Source: AA29 sp041481445
GTDB taxonomy: Bacteria; Acidobacteriota; Vicinamibacteria; Fen-336
NCBI GenBank assembly: GCA_041481445.1
Contig: JBGPBV010000007.1
Coordinates: 1-64,000, forward strand
Length of the DNA: 64,000 bases
Direction: 5' to 3'
The notes beneath the pieces are model-generated. The model was not told the origin of the DNA and ran no database searches. It saw nothing but the letters and a program-made list of their open reading frames with translations. Positions within the stretch are counted from its first letter, which is position 1, and every line of letters begins with the position of its first letter. Made by a program: the position numbers and the translations under genes. Below, one piece after another: positions 1 to 9,366 of the stretch.

Positions 1-1017
1 CGTCGCCGCCTCGCCACCGAGGTCGCGCGTCCGCACGCGGCCCTCCTCGAGCAGGCGGCTGACCGCGGCCTGGATCGCCGCTCCCGCCTCGCGCTGTCCG
101 AGCCAATCCACCATCATGGCCGCGGACAGGATGGCCCCGATCGGGTTCGCGATGCCGCGGCCGGCGATGTCGGGGGCGGAGCCGTGCACGGGCTCGAACA
201 TCGAGGGATGCCGCCGCGTGGGGTCCAGGTTCGCGCTGGGGGCGAGGCCCAGGCCGCCGGTGACGGTGGCGGTGATCTCGGACAGGATGTCGCCGAACAG
301 GTTCGAGGCCACGATCACGTCGAAGCTCCAGGGCCGGCGCACCAGCTCCATGGCCGCGGCGTCCACGAGGATCGACGAGCTCTCGATGCCGGGAAAGCCG
401 CTCGCCACCTCGCGGAAGATGCGGTCCCAGAAGGTCATGCTGTGGCCCTGGGCGTTCGACTTCGTGATCGACGTGACCGAGCGGCGCTGGCGCGACCGCG
501 CCTCCTCGAAGGCGAAGCGGATGATGCGCTCGGTGCCCTTGCGCGTGAACACCGCGGTCTGCACCGCGACCTCCGTCTCGGTGCCACCGTGCACGGTGCC
601 GCCCACCTGCGCGTACTCGCCCTCCGTGTTCTCGCGGAAGAGAAGGATGTCGATGGCCTTTCGCGTCTCCAGGAGCGGCGTGGTCACCCCGGGGAACAGG
701 ATGGCCGGCCGCACGTTCGCGTACTGCTGGAAGGCGCGCCGGATCGGCAGCAGGAGGCCGTTGAGGGTGACGTTGTCGGGCACGCGCGGGTGCCCGATCG
801 CGCCGAGGTAGATCGCGTCGAACGCGTTCAGCCGGGACAGGGCGTCCTCCGGCATCATCCGCCCGTGGTCGAAGTAGTGCTGGGTACCCCAGGGCAGCTC
901 CTCGACGGCGAGCTCGAAGCCGAAGGCCTCGGCGGCGGCCCGCGCCACGCGGAGGCCCTCCGCCACCACCTCCCCGCCGATCCCGTCTCCCGCGATGGAC
1001 GCGATGCGGTACACCAT
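1..1017 (-). CDS. Tartrate/D-malate dehydrogenase-family decarboxylating dehydrogenase, C-terminus outside window
   Basis: The product is an NAD-dependent beta-decarboxylating dehydrogenase of the isopropylmalate/isocitrate family, closest in pattern to tartrate dehydrogenase/D-malate dehydrogenase (TtuC/DmlA). Visible landmarks are the N-terminal GDGIG at about residues 10-14, RENTEGEY at 128-135, the catalytic lysine in TSITKSN near 186, SNLFGDILSE, and EPVHGSAPDI. The 339 codons present run off the left edge, so roughly the last 15-20 residues of a usual 355-residue protein are missing. The ATG at 1017 is chosen; an in-frame ATG six codons upstream (1035) is an alternative. The family is clear, but the substrate (tartrate, D-malate or 3-isopropylmalate) is inferred from overall resemblance only. 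The gene is divergent from the BNR-repeat gene that follows. Confidence 0.85.
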   Translation of the reverse strand, partial: MVYRIASIAGDGIGGEVVAEGLRVARAAAEAFGFELAVEELPWGTQHYFDHGRMMPEDALSRLNAFDAIYLGAIGHPRVPDNVTLNGLLLPIRRAFQQYANVRPAILFPGVTTPLLETRKAIDILLFRENTEGEYAQVGGTVHGGTETEVAVQTAVFTRKGTERIIRFAFEEARSRQRRSVTSITKSNAQGHSMTFWDRIFREVASGFPGIESSSILVDAAAMELVRRPWSFDVIVASNLFGDILSEITATVTGGLGLAPSANLDPTRRHPSMFEPVHGSAPDIAGRGIANPIGAILSAAMMVDWLGQREAGAAIQAAVSRLLEEGRVRTRDLGGEAAT

Positions 1018-1077
1018 GCGCGGATCGTAACCCATCGCGCCTCATGCGCTAGAGTGGCGATGGACAGGAGGCGCCCG

Positions 1078-4062
1078 ATGGCCCGTGCCGGTTCCGCCGT
1101 GCTCGCTCTCATGCTCGCCGCCCTTCTGGCCGCGCCCGCCGCCGCCGAGTCCTACGATCCGGCGCTCTTCCGCGAGATGCGCTGGCGGATGATCGGGCCC
1201 CATCGCGGGGGCCGGACCAAGGCCGCGGCCGGGATCCCGGACCGGCCGGGCGTCTTCTACGTCGGGGTCTGCAACGGCGGGATCTGGAAGACGGACGACT
1301 ACGGCCGGACCTGGACGCCGATCTTCGACGACCAGCCCACCGGCTCCATCGGCGCCCTCGCCCTCGCACCCTCCAACCCCGACGTCATCTACGCCGGCAG
1401 CGGCGAGGGGCTGCAGCGGCCGGACCTCTCCACCGGCGACGGCATCTACAAGTCCACCGACGGCGGCCGGAGCTGGCGGCACCTCGGCCTGCGCGAGGGG
1501 CGCCAGATCCCGCAGATCATCGTGGACCCGCGCGATCCGAACCGCCTCTTCGTGGCCGTCCTCGGCAGCCCCTACGGAGCCGGACCCGAGCGCGGCATCT
1601 TCCGCTCCACGGACGGCGGAGAGACGTTCCAGAAGGTCCTCTACCGCGACGAGGACACCGGCGGCGTGGACCTCGCCTTCGATCCCTCCGACGCGCGGAC
1701 GGTGTACGCCGTCCTGTGGGAAGCCCGGCAGGCCCCCTGGGAGAACGGCGTCTTCAGCGGGCCGGGCAGCGCCGTCTACAAGTCGGCGGACGGGGGCACC
1801 ACCTGGCGTCCCATCGTGAAGGGGCTGCCCACCTTCGCGGAGGACGGCCTCGGCCGCATCGGGATCACCGTCGCTCCCAGCAATCCGCGGCGCCTGTTCG
1901 CCACCGTGGACGCGCGGCGCAAGGGCGGGCTCTACCGCTCCGACGACGCCGGCGAGAGCTGGTCCCTCGTCAACTCCGACGCGCGCGTGACGGAGCGCGG
2001 GTCCGACTTCGCGGAGGTGAAGGTCCACCCCACGAACCCCGACATCGTCTTCACCGCCAGCGTGGTCACCTGGAAGTCCACCGACGGCGGCAAGACGTTC
2101 ACGGCCTTCCGCGGCGCGCCCGGGGGAGACGACTATCACCGCATCTGGATCAACCCGCTCCAGCCGGACGTCATGCTGATCGCGGCCGACCAGGGCGTGA
2201 TCATCACCGTCAACGGCGGCCGGAGCTGGAGCTCCTGGTACAACCAGCCGACCGCGCAGCTCTACCACGTCAGCACCGACAACGCCTTCCCCTACCGCGT
2301 GTGCGGCGGCCAGCAGGAGAGCGGCTCCGTGTGCATCCAGAGCCGCGGCGACGACGGGCAGATCACCTTCCGCGAGTGGCACCCGGTGGGCGTGGAGGAA
2401 TACGGATACGTCGCCGCCGATCCTCTCGATCCCGACATCGTCTACGGGGGCCGGATCTCGCGCTACGACCGGCGCACGAACCAGACCCAGAACATCGCTC
2501 CCCAGCCGGTGCGCCCGGCGGAAGGGTACCGCGTGCTGCGCACCGCGCCCGTGCTCTTCGCGCCCACCGACCCCCACACCCTCTACTTCGCGTCCAACCG
2601 GGTCTGGAAGACGCGCGACGGCGGGCGCACCTGGACCGCGATCAGCCCCGACCTCACGCGGGAGACCTGGGCCGCTCCGCCCAACGTGGGCAAGTACCGC
2701 GACACGGCGGCGGCGAAGGCCTCGCGGCGCGGCGTGGTGTACACGCTGGCCCCCTCGCCCCTGGACGGCGAGAGGATCTGGGCCGGCACCGACGACGGCC
2801 TCGTCCACGTGACCACGGACGGGGGCGCGCACTGGACGGACGTGACCCCGGCCGCGCTGCGCGATCGTCCCTGGAGCAAGATCTCGCTCCTGGAGGCCTC
2901 GCACTTCGACGCCGGCACCGCCTACGCCGCCGTCAACACCTTCCGCCTCGACGACCTGCGGCCGCACATCTACCGGACGCGCGACCTCGGGCGCACCTGG
3001 ACGGAGATCCGCGGCGGCCTCCCGGACGGCGGGATCGTGAACGCGGTGCGCGAGGACCCCGGGCGGCGCGGCCTCCTCTTCGCGGGAACGGAGCAGGCGG
3101 TGTACGCCTCCTTCGACGACGGCGAGAGCTGGCAATCGCTGCGCCTGAACATGCCCGCCACGGCCATCCGCGACCTCGTGGTGAAGGACGACGACCTCGT
3201 GGTCGGGACGCACGGCCGCTCGTTCTGGATCCTCGACGACATCACGCCCCTGCGCCAGCTCACGCCGGAGGTGGTCGCGGCCCCGCCCACGCTGCTGCGG
3301 CCGCAGGAGGCCTGGCGCTACCGCGCGAACACGAACACCGACACCCCGCTGCCGCCCGACGAGCCGGCGGGCCAGAACCCGCCCGACGGCGCGATCCTCC
3401 ACTACGTCCTCAAGACGCCCGCCGCTCGCCTCAGCCTCGAGATCGTGGCCGGGGACGGCACCCTGGTCCGCCGGTACCAGAGCGACGATCCGCCGGAGGT
3501 ACCGGTCGAGGGCCGGAACGTCCCCGACTACTGGATCCGCCCGCCGCAGGCCCTCTCCGCGCAGGCCGGCCTCCACCGCTTCGTCTGGGACCTCCACCAT
3601 CCGCCGCCGCCCGCGCTCGCCTTCACCTACCCGATCGCCGCCGTCGTGCACGACACGCCCCGCGAGCCCCGCGGTCCCTGGGCCCTGCCCGGCGCCTACA
3701 CCGTCCGCCTCACCGTGGACGGGCGCACCCTCACGCAGCCTCTCCGCCTGAAGATGGACCCGCGGGTCAAGACGTCGCCGGAGGACCTGCGGGCCCAGCT
3801 CGACCGGTCGATGGAGGTCGCGCGCGACATGGGCCGCGTGCGCGACGCGCTGGAGGGCGTGAAAGCGGAGCACGCGCGCCCGGCGGCGGGGCCCTCGGCG
3901 GAGGGGCTGGCCGCGCGGGAGAAGACGCTCACCGACCTTGCCGGCCGGCTGCGCGACCTCTACAACGTCCTGCAGGAGGCGGACGTGGCCCCCACGGCGG
4001 CGGCGATCGAGACCGGGGAGACCCTGCGGCGCCAGGCCACGGAGGCGGCCGGGGTACGCTGA
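1078..4062 (+). CDS. Secreted VPS10/sortilin-like BNR-repeat protein
   Basis: A 994-residue exported protein. The start at 1078 follows an AGGAG ribosome site and gives a signal peptide ending near AAAES; an ATG 18 nt upstream is less well placed. From about residue 35 to 720 the chain carries many BNR/Asp-box repeats, such as KSTDGGRSW, KSADGGTTW, RSDDAGESW and KTRDGGRTW, predicting a multi-bladed beta-propeller like sortilin VPS10 or the WD40/YVTN-type proteins abundant in Acidobacteriota. The C-terminal 270 residues look like a beta-sandwich followed by a helical tail. No catalytic site is evident. The role is probably extracellular binding or glycan-related, which is an inference. It ends 4 bases before the phospholipase D gene and is probably cotranscribed with it. 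Confidence 0.85.
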   Translation: MARAGSAVLALMLAALLAAPAAAESYDPALFREMRWRMIGPHRGGRTKAAAGIPDRPGVFYVGVCNGGIWKTDDYGRTWTPIFDDQPTGSIGALALAPSNPDVIYAGSGEGLQRPDLSTGDGIYKSTDGGRSWRHLGLREGRQIPQIIVDPRDPNRLFVAVLGSPYGAGPERGIFRSTDGGETFQKVLYRDEDTGGVDLAFDPSDARTVYAVLWEARQAPWENGVFSGPGSAVYKSADGGTTWRPIVKGLPTFAEDGLGRIGITVAPSNPRRLFATVDARRKGGLYRSDDAGESWSLVNSDARVTERGSDFAEVKVHPTNPDIVFTASVVTWKSTDGGKTFTAFRGAPGGDDYHRIWINPLQPDVMLIAADQGVIITVNGGRSWSSWYNQPTAQLYHVSTDNAFPYRVCGGQQESGSVCIQSRGDDGQITFREWHPVGVEEYGYVAADPLDPDIVYGGRISRYDRRTNQTQNIAPQPVRPAEGYRVLRTAPVLFAPTDPHTLYFASNRVWKTRDGGRTWTAISPDLTRETWAAPPNVGKYRDTAAAKASRRGVVYTLAPSPLDGERIWAGTDDGLVHVTTDGGAHWTDVTPAALRDRPWSKISLLEASHFDAGTAYAAVNTFRLDDLRPHIYRTRDLGRTWTEIRGGLPDGGIVNAVREDPGRRGLLFAGTEQAVYASFDDGESWQSLRLNMPATAIRDLVVKDDDLVVGTHGRSFWILDDITPLRQLTPEVVAAPPTLLRPQEAWRYRANTNTDTPLPPDEPAGQNPPDGAILHYVLKTPAARLSLEIVAGDGTLVRRYQSDDPPEVPVEGRNVPDYWIRPPQALSAQAGLHRFVWDLHHPPPPALAFTYPIAAVVHDTPREPRGPWALPGAYTVRLTVDGRTLTQPLRLKMDPRVKTSPEDLRAQLDRSMEVARDMGRVRDALEGVKAEHARPAAGPSAEGLAAREKTLTDLAGRLRDLYNVLQEADVAPTAAAIETGETLRRQATEAAGVR

Positions 4063-4066
4063 GGCC

Positions 4067-5563
4067 ATGAGCGCGCCCGTACCGCTGGACCGGCCGCGTT
4101 CGCCCTCGCGGCCGGGCGCCCTCACCGACACCGCGCGCTCCCTGGCCGCCGCGCGTGTCATCGCCGACCAGGCCTTCTCGCGGGCGGCGGGGGCGCCCCT
4201 CGTCCACGAGAACGCCGTGCGCCTGCTCGAGGACGGGGCGGAGAACTACCCGGCCTGGCTCTCCGCCATCGGGGAGGCACGCCAGAGCGTGCACTTCGAG
4301 TGCTACATCGTGCACGACGACGAGGTGGGGCAGCGCTTCGCGGACGCCCTGATCGCCCGCGCCCGCGACGGCGTGCGCGTCCGGGTGATCTACGACTGGC
4401 TGGGCGCGGTGGGCAAGACGGGGGGCCGGTTCTGGCGCCGCCTGCGCCAGGGCGGAGTGGAGGTGCGCTGCTTCAACCCGCCGCGCTTCGACGAGCCCTT
4501 CGGCTGGGTGACGCGCGACCATCGCAAGTCGATCGTGGTGGACGGCCGGATCGCGTTCGTGACCGGCCTCTGCGTGGGCAAGGCCTGGGAGGGCTGGCCG
4601 GAGCGCGGGCTCGAGGCCTGGCGCGACACCGGCGTCGAGATCCGGGGGCCGGCGGTGGCGGACGTCTCCCGCGCGTTCGCGGAGGCCTGGGCGGCCTGCG
4701 GCGATCCCCTCCCCGAGGAGGAGCGCGCGCGACCGGTGCCGCCGGCGGCGGGCGAGATCGCGTTGCGCGTGGTGGCGGCCACCTCCGGCACCGCCGGCCT
4801 CTATCGGCTCGACCCCCTGATCGCGGCCCTGGCCCGCAGCACGCTCTGGCTCACCGACGCCTACTACGCGGGCACGCCGGCCTACGTCCAGGCCCTGGGC
4901 GCGGCCGCGCGCGACGGCGTGGACGTCCGGCTGCTGGTGCCCGGCCGCGGCAGCGACATCGCGATCATGCAGGCGATCTCCCGCGCCGGGTACCGTCCGC
5001 TCCTGGAGGCGGGCGTGCGGGTGTTCGAATGGAACGGCCCCATGATGCACGCCAAGACCGCGGTGGCGGACGCCCGCTGGTCGCGCGTCGGCTCCACCAA
5101 CCTCAACCCCGCGAGCTGGCTCGGCAACTGGGAGCTCGACGTGGTCGTCGAGGACGACCGCTTCGGACGCCGGATGGAGGCGATGTACCTGAACGACCTC
5201 GCGCGGGCGACGGAGATCCTCCTCGAGCGGCGCAAGCGCGTGCGACCGGTGGATGCCGCGCGCACCCCGCGGCGCCGGGGCGCCGGCGGCAGCGCGACCC
5301 GGGCCGCCGCGGGCGCCCTCCGCCTGGGCAACGCGATCGGGTCCGCGCTGACCGCCCGCCACGTCACCGGCCCCGCCGAGCGGCGGCTGATGATGATGGG
5401 GGCGTCGATCCTGGCCGTGGTGGCGGTGGTCGCGTTCTTGTGGCCGCGGATGCTGGCCTGGCCGGTGGGCGCCCTCTGCCTGTGGTTCGCGGCCGCCCTG
5501 CTCCAGCGCGCGGCGCGGCTGCGTTCCAACCAGGCCCCCGAGCGTCCTCGCTCTTCGACCTGA
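4067..5563 (+). CDS. Phospholipase D/cardiolipin synthase family protein
   Basis: A 498-residue PLD-superfamily enzyme with two complete HxKxxxxD motifs: H152-K154-D159 (HRKSIVVD) and H328-K330-D335 (HAKTAVAD), the second followed by GSTN. Two HKD half-sites usually join two phosphatidylglycerols, or PG and PE, into cardiolipin. Cardiolipin synthases of the ClsA type carry their membrane helices at the N-terminus. Here the N-terminus is soluble and a hydrophobic pair of segments lies at about residues 442-482, near the C-terminus, which is unusual and resembles ClsB-like arrangements. The ATG is chosen because GAGG overlaps the stop of the preceding gene just upstream. The exact substrate is unproven. 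Confidence 0.85.
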   Translation: MSAPVPLDRPRSPSRPGALTDTARSLAAARVIADQAFSRAAGAPLVHENAVRLLEDGAENYPAWLSAIGEARQSVHFECYIVHDDEVGQRFADALIARARDGVRVRVIYDWLGAVGKTGGRFWRRLRQGGVEVRCFNPPRFDEPFGWVTRDHRKSIVVDGRIAFVTGLCVGKAWEGWPERGLEAWRDTGVEIRGPAVADVSRAFAEAWAACGDPLPEEERARPVPPAAGEIALRVVAATSGTAGLYRLDPLIAALARSTLWLTDAYYAGTPAYVQALGAAARDGVDVRLLVPGRGSDIAIMQAISRAGYRPLLEAGVRVFEWNGPMMHAKTAVADARWSRVGSTNLNPASWLGNWELDVVVEDDRFGRRMEAMYLNDLARATEILLERRKRVRPVDAARTPRRRGAGGSATRAAAGALRLGNAIGSALTARHVTGPAERRLMMMGASILAVVAVVAFLWPRMLAWPVGALCLWFAAALLQRAARLRSNQAPERPRSST

Positions 5564-5579
5564 GACCCTCCGCGCCCGG

Positions 5580-7412
5580 TCAGCGCGAGGCGGTGATCCG
5601 TCGCAGCGCGGCCTGCGCGGCCTGGCGCACGTCGGAGTCGGAATCGTGCTCGGCGGCCACGAGCGCGCTCACCGCGGCCGCGGCCGGTGGCCCGATGGCA
5701 TCGAGGGCCATCGCGGCCTCCAGGCGCAGCTTCTCGCTCCGATCGGACAGGGCGGCGGCAAGGGCCTCCGCGGCGGGGGCGGCGGCCGGGCCCAGCTTCC
5801 CGAGCGCGCGCGCGGCGCGCCAGCGGCCTTCGCCCTCGCCGTGCGCGAGGACCTCGCGGAGGCCGGCCACGACCACAGGGTCGCCTCGCCCGATGTTGCC
5901 GAGCGCGCGCACGGCGACGGTGCGGACGCCCGTCACCGGATCCTTCAGGCGGAGGACCAGCGCCGGCGCCGCCCCGGAGGCGGCGGGTCCGGCCACCCCC
6001 AGCGTCCAGGCCGCGAACGCGCGGATGTAGGGGTCCGGGTTGTCGAGCGTGTCGATCAGCCACGGCACGTCCGCCGCCGCCCCCGCGCCACTGGCGGCGA
6101 GGGTGTCCGCCGCCGCCCACCTCACCGACTCGGAGGGATCGTGGAGGAGCGCGCGCAGTCGTTCGTACGCCGCGCCGGGCGGGGGATGGCCGTCGGCGAG
6201 GGCGCCGAGCGCGCGCGCCGACTCCAGGCGCACGCTCGCCTCGCCGTCGGCCAGGCCGAGGGCGAGCGCGGATACCCCGCCCGGAGTGGCGGGCCGCCGC
6301 CGGCCCAGCGCCCAGGCCGCCTCACGGCGTACGTCCGGCGACGGGTCCGCGACCAGCGCCACAAGGGCGGCCGCCGAGGCACGCTCCACTTCCGGCGGTG
6401 CGCCCGCCGCGGCGAGGGCGGCCCGGAAAGGGCCGATGGCGGTGGCCTCCGCGGGTACGATGGTCGCGGCGAGCACGGCCTCCGCCACCCGCGCGCTTCC
6501 GAGCGGCGTGAGGTGGAGACGGTCCATGAACGCCGACGGACCGAGCGCACGCAGGCCGGGCTGCACGTCGATGACGGGCACGCCCTCCGCGCGCAGGAAG
6601 TCGTCGATCCGCGTCTCCGGGATGGGCGGCGGCGGAGAGGGCCCGACCTGGTCGGCGTCCGGAAGGACCATCACGGCCAGGCGCGCCCCGTCCTGCCGCA
6701 CGTCGTCGGCCAGGGCGCGAAGCTCCGCGAACATCTTCTGGAACGCGGACGACACCTTGGCCGGCTCGGGCTGCCGGTAGAGCTCGTCGATGCTGCGGAT
6801 CTCGCGGCCCTCGGCGTCGACCACACGCCGGACGAGGGCCGAGCGCTTGAAGAGCTCGACCAGGAGCGGCGGCGGCCGCGACAGGTTGTTGTGGAGGTCC
6901 TCGAGGTCGTTCAGGACCACGGCCAGCACGACGGCGTCGGGACGGTAGCGGCGCGCGATCCGCTCGTAGGCGTAGCGCTCCTGCCGCGTGGACCATCCGA
7001 GCAGGGCGACGTTGAACGCCTCGAGGCCGGGGCCGCGGGCGTCCGCCATCCGCTGCAGCGCTTGCGGCCAGGCCTCCTCGCGGGGGAAGCCGTAGCCCAG
7101 GGTCACGCTGTCGCCCAGGCAGACCAGCCGGAACGTGTGCGGCGGCTTCTCGATCGGATGGTGGCGGTCGCGCAGGCCGTCGGCGTTGACGTCCTGGACC
7201 GGCCATCCCACCGCCTCCGACTTCACGACGTAGAAGTCGCCGTTCCATTCCGTGTCCCAGTCCAGACCGCGGGTGTCCGCGAGGGGACGCGGCGCGGCCG
7301 GCTTCTCGAGCCAGCGGGCGACGGCCTCGGCGCCGCCCGCAACCACGACGGTCACGGCGAGGCTGAGCGAGAGGTTGACGAGCCACCCGCGCCACCCCCC
7401 GGCCCCTTTCAC
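5580..7412 (-). CDS. SGNH/GDSL hydrolase fused to HEAT (PBS-lyase-type) repeats
   Basis: A 610-residue two-part protein. After an N-terminal signal anchor (about residues 10-28) comes an SGNH-hydrolase domain with the nucleophile in GDS (100-102), a block II-like LNDLEDL near 168 and the catalytic pair in DRLH (D297, H300). From about residue 340 to the end are at least seven alpha-helical HEAT/PBS-lyase-like repeats with the pattern DPSPDVRREAAWALG, a fold used for protein binding. The start is GTG at 7412, preceded by GGAGGGAG. It is probably an envelope-anchored esterase or acyl-transfer enzyme with a docking platform. The substrate cannot be read from the sequence. Confidence 0.8.
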   Translation of the reverse strand: MKGAGGWRGWLVNLSLSLAVTVVVAGGAEAVARWLEKPAAPRPLADTRGLDWDTEWNGDFYVVKSEAVGWPVQDVNADGLRDRHHPIEKPPHTFRLVCLGDSVTLGYGFPREEAWPQALQRMADARGPGLEAFNVALLGWSTRQERYAYERIARRYRPDAVVLAVVLNDLEDLHNNLSRPPPLLVELFKRSALVRRVVDAEGREIRSIDELYRQPEPAKVSSAFQKMFAELRALADDVRQDGARLAVMVLPDADQVGPSPPPPIPETRIDDFLRAEGVPVIDVQPGLRALGPSAFMDRLHLTPLGSARVAEAVLAATIVPAEATAIGPFRAALAAAGAPPEVERASAAALVALVADPSPDVRREAAWALGRRRPATPGGVSALALGLADGEASVRLESARALGALADGHPPPGAAYERLRALLHDPSESVRWAAADTLAASGAGAAADVPWLIDTLDNPDPYIRAFAAWTLGVAGPAASGAAPALVLRLKDPVTGVRTVAVRALGNIGRGDPVVVAGLREVLAHGEGEGRWRAARALGKLGPAAAPAAEALAAALSDRSEKLRLEAAMALDAIGPPAAAAVSALVAAEHDSDSDVRQAAQAALRRITASR

Positions 7413-7504
7413 CGCCGCTCCCTCCGCGCTGGCACGAGGCGATGATAGGGCGGTTCGCGCCGCGCGCAGTTGACGCCCGCGCCGGCTCGGCCTACGGTCG
7501 CGGC

Positions 7505-8287
7505 ATGCCGCGCTTCAAGCTGACCCTCGAGTACGTGGGCACCCGCTACCGCGGGTGGCAGGTCCAGAAGAACGCGCGGACGGTGGCGGGCGAGCTGCAG
7601 GGGGCCATCCGGGCCGCGGCCGGGCGCGAGCCGGGCGAGCTCTACGGCTCCGGCCGAACGGATGCCGGCGTCCACGCCCTGCACCAGGTCGCGCACGTCG
7701 ACCTGGAGACGCGGATGCCTCCGCCGCAGCTCCTCTGGCGCATCAACGAGGAGCTGCCGGCCGACATCAACCTGCTGGCCCTGGAGCCCGCGCCGCATCG
7801 CTTCCACGCCCGCCACGCCGCCGTAGCCCGCAGCTACCTCTACCAGATCGCCCGCCGGAGGACCGCGCTGGGCAAGCCGTTCGTCTGGTGGGTGAAGGAC
7901 GCCCTCGACGCCGCGGCCATGGCGCGGGCGGCCCGCCGCTTCGAGGGCCTCCACGACTTCCAGTCCTTCACGGACCAGGCCGCGGAGGACGGCTCGACCA
8001 GGGTCAAGGTCGGCGCGGTCGAGGTGCGCGCGGAGGGCGCGCTGATCCTGATCCGCATCGTGGGCTCGCACTTCCTCTGGAAGATGGTCCGGCGCATGGT
8101 CGGCGTGCTGGCGGAGGTCGGCCGCGGCGCCCTCGACGAGACCGACGTCAGCCGCCTGCTGGGCGCGCCCGACGGCGCGGCGGCGGTGGCCCCCCTCACC
8201 GCGCCGCCGTCCGGCCTCTTCCTCGAGCGCGTCCTCTACGAGGGCGACCCGGAGCCGGGTCCGCTGCGGGCGGTGCTGGCGCTGTGA
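7505..8287 (+). CDS. truA: tRNA pseudouridine(38-40) synthase TruA
   Basis: A 260-residue TruA, the usual family length. It isomerises uridines 38-40 in the anticodon arm of tRNAs. The catalytic aspartate lies in GSGRTDAGVHAL (D53), and the C-terminal RNA-binding segment FLWKMVRRMVG is intact. The start ATG at 7505 gives the standard MPRFKLTLEY N-terminus. It is the first gene of a three-gene run in which each stop overlaps the next start, ahead of a TPR protein and a VWA protein. That arrangement suggests co-expression but no obvious functional link. Confidence 0.97.
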   Translation: MPRFKLTLEYVGTRYRGWQVQKNARTVAGELQGAIRAAAGREPGELYGSGRTDAGVHALHQVAHVDLETRMPPPQLLWRINEELPADINLLALEPAPHRFHARHAAVARSYLYQIARRRTALGKPFVWWVKDALDAAAMARAARRFEGLHDFQSFTDQAAEDGSTRVKVGAVEVRAEGALILIRIVGSHFLWKMVRRMVGVLAEVGRGALDETDVSRLLGAPDGAAAVAPLTAPPSGLFLERVLYEGDPEPGPLRAVLAL

Positions 8288-9366
8288 AAGGGCGGGCGGT
8301 CGCGCGCGTGCTCGCCGGCCTCGCTCTCCTCGCGGGGGCGGGCGCGGGCGATCTCCGCGCCGAGAGCTACGAGGACCTCGTGCGCGCCTCGGTGCGCGGC
8401 GACGTCATCGCGGCCGACCGCCTTGCCACCTGGCCGCGCTCCGACCTGCAGCTCCAGTTGAAGTGGCTGCGCGAGATGCGCGCCTGCGCGCAATGCGGCG
8501 AGCGCGCGCTCGCGGACCGGTTCCCGTTCCTGGGGGCCGTCCTCCTCCACACCGACCGCGCGTTCCGGGACGACGAGGCCGCACGCACCGAGTCACGGGA
8601 CTTCCATCTCGACTTCGCGCTCGACCTGCTGGAGGCGGCGCCGCCGGCCGTCCGCCAGTTCGAGCCGGCCTGGTTCCTGGTCGTGGGCGATCATTTCCTG
8701 CAATTCATCGAGACGCCGGAAGCGCGCCGGTATTTCGCGGCCGGCCTCTCCCGATTCCCGGGCGACGTGCGGCTCCGCATCGGAGAGGGGGCCGCCTTCG
8801 AGGCGGAGGCCCGGCTGACTCCGCTGCCCGACATCGTCTACTCGGGCGGATCGCCGACGCGAGTCCTGCTGGAAGATGCCAGCGCGCGCCGGAGCCTCTT
8901 CGTCCAGGCCGAGTCGGCCTTCCGGCGCGCCGCCGAGCTCGCCCCTGAATCCGCGGAGGCACGCCTGCGCCGCGGCCACGTCCTCATCGACCTCGGGAAG
9001 CAGGAGGAGGCCCGGCGCGAGCTGGCCTGGGTCCAGGACCACGTCCCCGCGGGCGACCTTCACTCCCTGGCCGCCCTCTTCCTCGGCCGGGCCGACGAGA
9101 AGGCGGGCCGCTGGGAAAGCGCGGCGACGCAGTTCCGCGAGGCGGCCCGCACCGGTCCGCCCGGGGCGCGCGCCGCCTACGTGGCGCTGGCCCATGCCCT
9201 CGACCGGCTGGGGCGCGCGCCGGAGGCGCAGGAGGTGGTGGACTCGCTGCTCGCCCGTCCCACCCGCGACGATCCGTTCGACGGCTACATCGTGGGACCG
9301 GCCGACGAGAAGGAGCGCCTCGTCGCGGAGATGCAGGCGGCCGCGCGTGCGAGCGCCGCCCCATGA
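8284..9366 (+). CDS. Exported tetratricopeptide-repeat protein
   Basis: A 360-residue protein starting at a GTG whose GTGA overlaps the truA stop. The N-terminus has a signal peptide ending near LRAES. The body is alpha-helical, with TPR-like repeats recognisable at about residues 195-330: AESAFRRAAELAPESAEARLRRG-type segments followed by ALFLGRADEKAGRWESAATQF. A CxxC (ACAQC) occurs near residue 64. TPRs mediate protein-protein contacts, so it is probably a periplasmic scaffold. It overlaps the VWA gene downstream by ATGA, which suggests the two proteins act together. No closer function can be named. Confidence 0.75.
   Translation: MKGRAVARVLAGLALLAGAGAGDLRAESYEDLVRASVRGDVIAADRLATWPRSDLQLQLKWLREMRACAQCGERALADRFPFLGAVLLHTDRAFRDDEAARTESRDFHLDFALDLLEAAPPAVRQFEPAWFLVVGDHFLQFIETPEARRYFAAGLSRFPGDVRLRIGEGAAFEAEARLTPLPDIVYSGGSPTRVLLEDASARRSLFVQAESAFRRAAELAPESAEARLRRGHVLIDLGKQEEARRELAWVQDHVPAGDLHSLAALFLGRADEKAGRWESAATQFREAARTGPPGARAAYVALAHALDRLGRAPEAQEVVDSLLARPTRDDPFDGYIVGPADEKERLVAEMQAAARASAAP

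Noticed and set aside
1042..4161. A 1039-codon open frame on the minus strand antisense to the BNR-repeat gene
   Set aside because: It is Arg/Gly/Val-rich without domain features and lies across the real gene; long antisense frames are expected in DNA this GC-rich.
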